NCBI GenBank assembly: GCA_911728435.2
Contig: OU452212.1
Location: 4,904,563 to 4,968,562 of the forward strand
Origin: Apoderus coryli
Lineage: Eukaryota > Arthropoda > Insecta > Coleoptera > Attelabidae
Length of the DNA: 64,000 nt
Direction of reading: 5' to 3'
The notes below the pieces were generated by a model. It worked only from the letters and a program-made list of their open reading frames with translations. It was not told the origin of the DNA and did no database searches. Positions 55,696 to 64,000 of the stretch are shown in pieces (the stretch's first letter is position 1; each line of letters starts with the position of its first letter). The position numbers and the translations under genes are program-made.

Positions 55696-58129
55696 TAATT
55701 CAATCATATTGTAATATTCTGTAAACTTTACTGTTGCATCTACACATCTGCAATTAAATGAAATCATCATAAGCTTAAGATTCAAGAAAAACTTATACAC
55801 TTAGATATTGTCCAAACTCTGAAAATAATGCCTCCCCAACGTCCCATACATAACTAACAAGATTTTAACTACAGAAGAGGCATACTAATGTTACTGTTGG
55901 GAATTCATTTAGACCCTGAACTAGTTTCACTTAATTTATAGGGAACTATTATAATTTACTATTGGATTGTTGACTTAATTTGTTTATTAAAGAGAGTTAT
56001 TTCAATTATAGCTTTAAATAAAAATACATAAAACCATAGTCTTGCAAATAGTACGGAAATCCTTGTCTTGTCGTAATTTGCTTTTCTTCGATTTCTGTTT
56101 TTACATTATTTTAACTAATTTTGTCTTTTGATAATTATTATAGGTAAGTATTTTTATTCCATCGTGTCGCTCTCAAAACGACAATTCGAACCATTTTTAC
56201 CCACTTTAAAGTCTTTTTCTTACATTCCCTGTTCATTTTTGCTTAAAAAAGTAATAGCTTTTTATGGGTCTAAAGTGAACAGTTTTGCAGACTTTAGTAT
56301 TAGAGTAGGTAGTTAATTCATACTAAAGAAGTTAATAGCAAGGCTCATTTTTAAAGTTGCTTGTAAGAGCATATCATTTATATTAAGCATAAATGTTTAT
56401 TTATCATCAAGACACCAGTTGATTACGTTGTATATCTCTCTAATCCCAATGTTGTTAACTTACCTGTCAGGATTTGAACAGAATAGAGCCTTCTGATAAC
56501 AAGAATGATAAATGGAATTATTATGCAAAAGGAGATGAGGGATTGAAATTGGGAATATGATAGGTAGCAGATAGTGTAAGCATAACTGCGAATTTTCGCT
56601 TATATCTTTCAAACAATAATGTATAAATCTAAATTAAAAAAAATCCCGATGGCAGGCAGTCGGAAAAGTAGATTTTCAATTTATATATTTTTTATTTACT
56701 TAGTCTAAAACTGACACCCACTATTAATAAAAAAATAATAGAATATTCCGACAGTCGCCAAATATAACCAAACTGTCATATTGACAGTTATTTTAACTGA
56801 AATATCCATTATACTATAACACATACGTAAGTACAGTCTTATTGTTATTTCACCAGGTGTTTATTTGTCAAAAATAATTACAGGTGTAGCAAGTGATGAT
56901 ATTTTTTTTATTTTTTTTTACTTTATATTGACTTACATTTACTTAAATATGCCAGTGCTCTATCATTTGATATGTAATATCGGTATTTTCTATTAACAGT
57001 GAAAAAAATAGGATTTTTTTAAAACTTTGACAGGCCGCCATTTTAAAATTAGCCCTCAGATTTCAATCGCCAACGAACCCATGACCTAGCCGATTTTTGA
57101 ACCAAATTTTGTTTCGATTGGTCAAAAAATTTCCTATATCCCATATATGGTATATACAGATTTATAAACCTTTGAACTGAGGTCATTTTTAGGATCCAGG
57201 GGTCATGAAATGAAGGACTGCATAAAAATTTTTCAAAATTTCGGTTGTGTCGATCTCCTAAATAGTTATATATTTTTTTAAATCTACTAAAGATTTTTTT
57301 TAAGTCTACTAAAAAAGAGGCTAGTTATTGTTAGCTATATTAGCAAGTTTTGATTCGATTTAATTTCAATCTGTTAACCTGGTGCTAACTACATGTGGTT
57401 TTTCAATATAATTATTTTTGTATTTACCTGTGCTTATTTTGTTTCCTTCTTTTAATTAATTAAAAGCGAGTGATGAAGTGTCAGATTATTTAATACGATA
57501 TCGTTATTATATTATCTTTCAAGTTATGTAATGAATAGGTAATTAGTTAACTTGACTTTTGACATTAAAAGAAATTCAGTCGCAATAATTATATAGATTA
57601 TATTCAAATTACATTCTACAAAACTGAAAGAGAATTTTATGTTTTACAAGAAAATGCAAAAATATACAGGAAGTTTAAAAATAGTAATTGTTACAGTACA
57701 TTTACGAATAGAAACCGAAAACGAAACGTTTTAATCCCGAAATCTGTTTTAACCACTGAGTTTTCATGAAATTTGAGCCTGGAGGATGCGTGTCACTTTT
57801 TTGGTATCTGTGATAGAAACATGTGTTCCCATAAGAAATCGTCCAGTTTGGGCCACACTGTACATTTTGTGAAAAATGTTTATTCAAATTTAGAGAGAAA
57901 TATATTGAAATCAGTACACTTAACTTAACATACTTAGTTATAATTTACAAAAATCGGGTGTGTCTCCCCAAAACTTTCCCGACATGATATAGAATGAAAA
58001 ATATATGACCTGCGTAAGGAAACAGACTTTTAATAATAATTATTATTATAATTGTATGATTTTCATTATTTCCAATAAACTAACGTAACAAACTAACTGC
58101 TTTATTAAAAAATTCGAAAAAAAAAATAT
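55696..58129. other. No recognised gene
   Basis: AT-rich DNA upstream of the visible sif exons. A 61-codon minus frame at 57702-57887, including DTHPPGSNFMKTQWLKQI, looks protein-like but was not assigned. Confidence 0.35.
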
Positions 58130-58200
58130 TGCCACAGCTGGAATTCGAACCTTCCGAGTGAGAAACGCACGCTCTAGCAAGGACGCCAAAAACCTTTTAT
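58130..58200 (-). repeat. tRNA-like fragment, probably SINE or tRNA relic
   Basis: On the minus strand GGCGTCCTTGCTAGAGCGTG is followed by CTCGGAAGGTTCGAATTCCA. The GGTTCGAATTC word is a good internal promoter B box and T-loop. The acceptor stem and anticodon arm do not fold into a full tRNA by eye, so it is more likely a SINE head or a decayed tRNA gene. Confidence 0.4.
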
Positions 58201-58379
58201 CAAATTAGTTTATTATATTCTAATAAGAGTTAAAGGGTCCAACTACTTATCTGGTGAAACTTCCTCAAGACTTATTGGGTCAAATATCAAAACTAACCTA
58301 TTGCTGTAAAGCAGATAAAAAATGCTTTAACATGATATGGCTAAATCGATATCAACCAAAAACTAATGGGTCCTAGGAC

Positions 58380-58560
58380 TTCCCCAAACTCATACACCAA
58401 AATTTAGCTCAATTGGCAAAAGCGTTTAGGCGCTAGCGTGGAAGAATACATTCAGACACACAGACAAACAGACTTCCATCTTGAAATGGTCCTAATCGTC
58501 TCAAGGAACTTCAAAATGGTTATAACAGTCTCTATCTCAAATTGCGGGAAAGCAAAATTT
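58380..58560 (+). repeat. Dispersed repeat, copy of 42464-42690
   Basis: Same ordered words as the copy at 42464-42690 but in opposite orientation, including CCAAAATTTAGCTCAATTGG and a CAGACACACAGACAAACAGA run. No coding content. Confidence 0.75.
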
Positions 58561-60269
58561 GGGACAAAATCAATAATTTTAATTTTATCCAAAAAATTTA
58601 TTTAGAGGAGCAAATAAAATAATGGATCTTCGAGAATTATGGGAAAAATACGTAGCAGCACGTCTTTGGAAATCTTGGTTGATTCGTAGAACTTAAGCTA
58701 CTCCAAATATTATCGCTGTAGAGAATATATCCTTCACCTTTTTTAATAATTGAGTTAAAATAAACTAGCCCAACATAATTTCTGCAGTCGCTTATCATAA
58801 ACCGATAGCATTTTTAAATGTTTTTGAATGGTAAGATCGAACCATGGATCGCAAGCTAACCTATACATTTTTTGATTTTTGCAAAAATTGCTGTTGGAAG
58901 AATTACGAGGATTGAATGCTAAAGATACTAAAGGTTTCATGTGTTTCTTAAAATAAGATTTGTTTTAGTTTAAAATTTAAGTTCGTACGATATCTTTCGG
59001 TTACTTTAAGGCAAATATTTGTATAAAGCAGTTAAAACAACAAATTTCTAGAAATATCTATCTAAATATCTTACAACTTAAGCATCTATAGCAATGTGCT
59101 GTTATCCGACAATTTCTCTTTGAACCCGTTTTCGCTCTCTAATTTCAACCATATTTTCAGCATCTATATCATCTATGTTTTGCTTAGATTCTCTAACGGA
59201 TGCTGATGTCATATTGTGTGCTCTGGGTTTTGGTAACACAGAAGCTGCTAAAATTTCTAATAAACCCTTCAATGCTTTCTAGTGCTTTTATCGTATATTG
59301 CATTTCGTAATTTGTTGTTAATTGCAGGCATATTAGAAAAGGAATTTAATTACAATTTGCAGAGATGGAAATGCACAATATGCGACTTTTTATTAAGTAT
59401 GTAGGTCTGCAATCTAATAATAATAAACCAACATATATAAAATGAAAAATGTGCAATCTGTAACAGATACGAAAGCTAGTCTGTATATTTTGAGGTGACA
59501 ACTAAGCTAGAGGCACCAATTGAGTTGCTGCTTGTCACAAAAGGTAAGTAAGGTTGAGTGAACAACAAAGAAAATGTACAATGGGCATTTGGTCATAAAA
59601 GTCCTATACGCTGTCTTTCGCTAGTACAGCGAATTTAAAAGAGAGAGTGAGACGTATTATCGAAGAAGACCCAAGATGCTCTATCAAATGATTGAGGGAA
59701 CTCTTGGTGCGCAACGGTTATTTCAATTGTACATGATCATCTTCATATGAAGTCACTGTAGGCCAAGAAGGCAATAAGGATGGCAGTGCATGAACCTTGA
59801 TTTGTTTCAAACACATAGGACTTGACTTCCTGAGGGACGTCATGAGAATTAGGACCCAGAAGGTTTTTGCATTGGCAGAGACACAGGCAAAAGCACTGAT
59901 AGTGAGCCAGTCAACTACGATGTAGAAGAAGGTGCCAGGCGGTAACAACGACCATGAACACAACAACAGCAGCCACTTGCTAATTTCTTGCCACTTTCTT
60001 GCGAGACACAACGAGGGATACAACCAACAAGAGACTAGCAACAGAGGATTAGAACAACAGAGGAGAGAGCAAGCGAGGACATGGAGAGCGGATGGTTTCC
60101 GATACAAACAACAAATGAGGGAGTGGTAAGCTATTTATCTACGGGATTTCTCTTCCTTGGCCAAACCAAAAAGAAAAGTTGACCCAGAATTATATCTGGC
60201 TTACTATTTCTGGTCAAAACACCAAAACTATGAGATTTGGATAAAATTGTCTATTGATTTACCGTCTCA
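58561..60269. other. Mobile-element scraps without intact genes
   Basis: At 59640-59780 the plus strand reads VRRIIEEDPRCSIK, then, in a shifted frame, STIVHDHLHMKS, the helix-turn-helix linker of a Tc1-like transposase. At about 59110-59285 the minus strand reads KGLLEILAASVLPKPRAHN then SVRESKQNIDDIDAENMVEI, a protein-like stretch with no start and no recognised family. Confidence 0.4.
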
Positions 60270-60640
60270 AAAGCTCATGTATAAACAAAGATTAAACCGG
60301 AACACGTAAGCCTATCTCTCAAGCTCTTCCATACGCCACCGACGAACTGAATAATGGCATCCTGGGTAGAAAAACGCTGCCTAAAACCAAATTGGTGTTC
60401 ACCAATGATGTATTTGTTTACAAATTGGACAAGTCGTCGGTAGTACGCATTTTCAAAAACCTTTGAAAAAACTAACAACACAGAGACACCTCTATATAGT
60501 TACCAATACTCATAGGTCTTGAAGATAGGCACAACCTTGGCCAATTTTAATTGATGGGGAAATTTGCCTTCAAGAAAAGAACAGTTTGCTTGATTCCATA
60601 ATATTTTTAACGTAATAAAGTCGATGTCGATTCAAACTAT
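60270..60640 (-). pseudogene. Jockey/CR1-group LINE reverse transcriptase fragment
   Basis: The minus strand reads GKFPHQLKLAKVVPIFKTYE and, after a shift, VFSKVFENAYYRRLVQFVNK then GEHQFGFRQRFSTQDAI. These are the N-terminal fingers motifs of a LINE reverse transcriptase. The catalytic ADD region is missing. Confidence 0.65.
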
Positions 60641-62979
60641 ACTGTTTAATTTTCCAATACAAGGCAGTTTTGAAGCTGAGAATTATGTAAAAACACATAC
60701 ACATAAAAAATAATGCATACAGACATCAATACATATTATATTCACAAACGAGAAATTCGGTCACTGCACACTGACTTTTCAATGTTACAAGCATTCGTAC
60801 AGTCTGCATGGTACTTTGTAATATATTACGTCAGTCCTTTATGTCGGTTTTCCGTTTTAAAAGCTTTTTCTCATGCCATTTTCTATAACCCAGAACTAAG
60901 ACCTAAATTAAAACGGAGTGTAACATTAGTAGAGAACGATATATATACTCTCTCTTAAGATATATTTCAATTTTTAATTGCTATAGCATTTTATTTATTT
61001 AATTATTAAATTCTATGCAACTTAGATATTAATAATTATTGTAACTTCTTATACATAAAGAAATATTAAAATTCTGGTGACTTATTGCGGAATTAAGTAA
61101 CATATAACTATTTATTGAAACGAAACTCAGTCTTATCCACTAAATTATAATTATGTAAAAAATATGCAACATCTAAATATGTTTCTAAGATTCCTGATTA
61201 TTGAGCTTTTTTACCGTTTTCACTTCTTAGATCAGAGTACCTACATAAATATCCGACCTGTGTTCAAAAGTCCGCTCTGGTATTTATTTTAGTCATTCGG
61301 TTCATGTTCATTATTCTAGTGATGGAGCCAGTCGCCGGCGCCGCTAGCCCAAAATGGCCCACTTTTTTTCGGCCGTGATTCAACTAAATCTTTATTCAAA
61401 TTCTTCTGAATAAAGTATATTCACATTGTTATCTAATTTACATTAGAACTAATTATGAACTTAGAGCACCCATTCGATCCTGGAATGGTGTAACAAAACG
61501 ACACTGGTTGTGCCTATGTAGGATAGATTTTATCTGTATTTTCCTTAATAGTTTTGGGTAACGAAATTAAAGGGTTCTTAAGTGCAATTTCTAAGAAATA
61601 ATATATTTTTGTTTAATATTATTTCAAAGATTGTAAATGTTTTAGCACGTCTTAGTATAGTAAAGCTATTATCTAAGGACCTTTTTTCGGTAAAACGCAA
61701 TACATTGTCATGGTTATTTTATGGGTTTTGGAAATATAAATAAAGAGATAGTGAAATACAACCATATGTTGGTTGTGTTTCTTTGTCGAAGAATATTCCA
61801 GAAAGAATGAATTTGATTGGAGGGATGAAACGCTAAACATTGTCGAAATACCTACTTATTAATTAGATGTTAGATGATTATTGTATTGTATAGGTAACTG
61901 AAGTGTTCTCATGGTTTTTCCCTTTTTGTTTCTAATTCTGTTTCAGTAAAGTTAAGGTTTATTTCTTTTAGTAATAATTGTTTAATATTTCGAATAGTCG
62001 AATTTAAAGTCTGTTATAATTGTCAGATTACAATTATGATTGAAGTTTTGTGCGGAAATTAATTTGTAATTATATTAATTTATCTTTTCAGTTTGTTAGA
62101 TTAAGATTTTCTTCCTCAGATTTTCATTTTCTTTTAATGTTTTATTCTTTTTATTTATGCATATTTATTTCTTTTATTGTTACTCATTTTTATTATTTAT
62201 AATTAAATTATTCTTTTTATAGCCCCAAATCTTGTGTTTTTAGTTGAAGTAAAGCTTCTAATTGAGGAAAGCTTTAGATCTATCTTAGTAAATAGAAGGG
62301 TCATTTAAAGAGTGTTTTTCATATAAAGAAAGCGTGTTAAGTTACCGGTGAAATCTATAAAGTCATAAAGGTCAGTTAGTTTTATTTTAATACAGAATAG
62401 TAGAGTTTGATATTCTTTGTTTGTACTCGTACTTTCATAAATTAAAACCTAAAAGTAAAAGCAGCTCGTAAAGCTTATTATCGAATCCGTGTACAATTTA
62501 AAAAGCATAATCGGGGTTCACTTGGACTGAGGCTTTTAATCAGATTTCCTTCTAAGTGTGTAGAACACTCGCTGATTTAAATTGTCACAATGGATGCAAT
62601 TCTTTGGGAATAAGTAACATAATAAATTTTTTCAATATGAAACTTTATGCTTTCAAGCAAAACTTACAGCTTTAGTCTGTTGAAATCTTACTGCAAAGTT
62701 ATCGTATTCATCTAGGAGAAAAGCCAAGACACGTGAGTTTTAATTTATGTTTAGCAATTTTATAGACTACGTATTTGATTCGAAATCTGGCGCATAGAGC
62801 GCCATCATCTAGTCATGTTTGCAAGCGTATTTTTAAGAGTCTTTTGAGTTGGTGCTGTCGTCGTAACATGAGAATTTTTGAGGAAATACAGCCTGCTTTC
62901 CACTTTCGGGTATATCGCTTTGTGATTAATAAAATAACGAGAATACCTAATTAATTTGGGTTTTGGGAGGACTATCTAG
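60641..62979. other. No recognised gene
   Basis: AT-rich with one small G+C-rich patch near 61325-61370 (GCCAGTCGCCGGCGCCGCTA). An 81-codon frame at 60713-60958 has no known domain. No upstream sif exon was identified. Confidence 0.35.
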
Positions 62980-63800
62980 AGCAGTTGCTTAAAGTGAGCA
63001 CCATTAACCGTTTGGCAAAAGAGCGTTATATGTTTTCTATGATCCCGGGAGTGATGAATTGCATCTCGTTCTCAATGCGGTGCCTGAATTCATCTAAATT
63101 CTGTGGCCTATTTAGTTTTTTGAGATATCCCCATAGAAAAGTCTTAAGGGTCTCCCTGGCCACTCAATTCCACTTCTTCAACCTATCCAGTGATTGGGAA
63201 AAACCGTATTTAAATAATTTCTTACTACTCGAGCTAAATGTGTTGGTGTCTGGTGAACTGGGGATCAATGTATCACTAGGCTGGGATCCTGGAAAGTGTT
63301 GAACAAGAACAGGGATGATTTCATCTTGCAGTGTTCAAAGTAACCTTGTGCATGTCGAACAATGGCCGTCCAAACAGTAACTTTTTGTTGATGTTGGGTA
63401 TGCGCTTCTATGTGGATTTGTGTCGGACCAGTGTCGACAGTCCTGTCTATTAACGGTACCATTCAAAATAAATGAGGCTTCGTCAGAAAAAAACTATATT
63501 AGGGTGGAAAATTCATCTGTGGATTATTACAAATTTCTTGCATTACTTAGTAAAATTCATCCCGCCGATAGACGTCGTCGACTGATAGCTCAAGTACTAT
63601 TTGACCTTATACGGGTGAAAGTTGTTTTTACTGTTGACGACATGAGGAGTGAGGGCTTTCCTGAATACCAAGCAAAACGTTCAACTGCTCATCCTCGGAT
63701 AAGGATAATCGCTCTGATTTTAGTAAGTCTTTTACATGACTATAAGTTGGAAATTTTTGAACCAATCTGCTTAAAGTAGACTTCGAAATATGTCGATCAG
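62980..63800 (-). pseudogene. Tc1/mariner-superfamily transposase pseudogene
   Basis: Reading down the minus strand, shifting frames give LSEDEQLNVLLGIQESPHSS, ELSVDDVYRR, MQEICNNPQMNFP, FSDEASFILNGTVNRQDCRH, HQQKVTVWTAIV and, near 63150, ETLKTFLWGYLKKLNRPQNL. This order covers the N-terminal DNA-binding part through the catalytic core, with the SDEASF aspartate visible. It belongs with the copy at 48540-49215. Several frameshifts make it inactive. Confidence 0.7.
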
Positions 63801-64000
63801 GATGCGTTGCATTAAACAGAGCACATTACTGATCATAAGATTTTTTTCGATCGCCGTAACCGACCATCATTAGGATTGTAAACCGATAGGCCTCGCTAAG
63901 GTGGTTTGGACAAATTGTAGTCATTTATCCCTAACTACCCTCAGAAAAGAGCATTATATTTACGTCTGTTATATTTACGATGTTGCTAAAACTACCCGTT

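Noticed and set aside
58130..58200. Functional tRNA gene on the minus strand
   Set aside because: The B box is good, but no full cloverleaf with a paired acceptor stem and anticodon arm could be drawn.
59718..60107. 129-codon minus-strand frame with leucine- and serine-rich text
   Set aside because: It overlaps a plus-strand Tc1-like fragment and has no recognisable motif.
63420..63779. 119-codon plus-strand frame
   Set aside because: The opposite strand gives clear transposase motifs (SDEASF, ELSVDD), so this frame is a shadow.
1..64000. CRISPR arrays, bacterial operons or promoters
   Set aside because: Spliced exons and insect transposon families show this is animal nuclear DNA; no regularly spaced short repeats of the CRISPR type were seen.

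Overview
This is AT-rich nuclear DNA from an insect, probably a beetle or another non-dipteran with a large, repeat-filled genome. No free-standing host gene is complete in the window. The one conserved host gene is on the minus strand: six exons of still life (sif), the insect TIAM1-type Rac guanine-nucleotide exchange factor. In transcript order they are 52368-52089, 33197-33066, 17296-17114, 14215-14015, 6601-6374 and 2177-1991. All splice phases agree. Together they encode the first PH domain, the coiled-coil extension, a serine-rich linker, the Ras-binding domain and the start of the PDZ domain. The DH-PH catalytic module lies off the left edge and the N-terminus lies off the right edge or was not recognised.

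Nearly everything else between 2 and 52 kb is therefore sif intron, loaded with transposons. Region by region: 0-5.6 kb has a piggyBac remnant with TTAA target sites, a tandem duplication carrying a dead copy of the last visible sif exon, a 103-bp-arm fold-back, and a THAP-type DNA transposon invaded by a LINE. 9-13.3 kb has a Tc1-like MITE, a broken Myb/SANT-like gene, a tyrosine-recombinase exon and a three-unit 432-bp array whose units have long inverted ends. 14.8-24.6 kb has RTE-like and mariner relics and a TIR element holding a hammerhead-ribozyme-like motif. 29.5-36.2 kb has a second hammerhead-like motif, a second tyrosine-recombinase fragment, a pogo/Tigger relic and broken LINEs. 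37.7-41.6 kb has LINE pieces and a hAT remnant.

The best candidate for something little described is the 2412-bp DNA transposon at 42962-45373. It has long imperfect inverted ends that begin CACAGGCCAAC, a 3-bp TTA target duplication, and one intact 566-codon transposase-like gene. Next to it, at 46.2-48.2 kb, is a 5'-truncated LINE with an intact reverse transcriptase ORF and a TTA-repeat tail.

The right end (52.4-64 kb) holds no recognised host exon, only Tc1/mariner-superfamily and LINE relics plus a tRNA-like fragment. All family names come from reading translations by eye; no database search was run.
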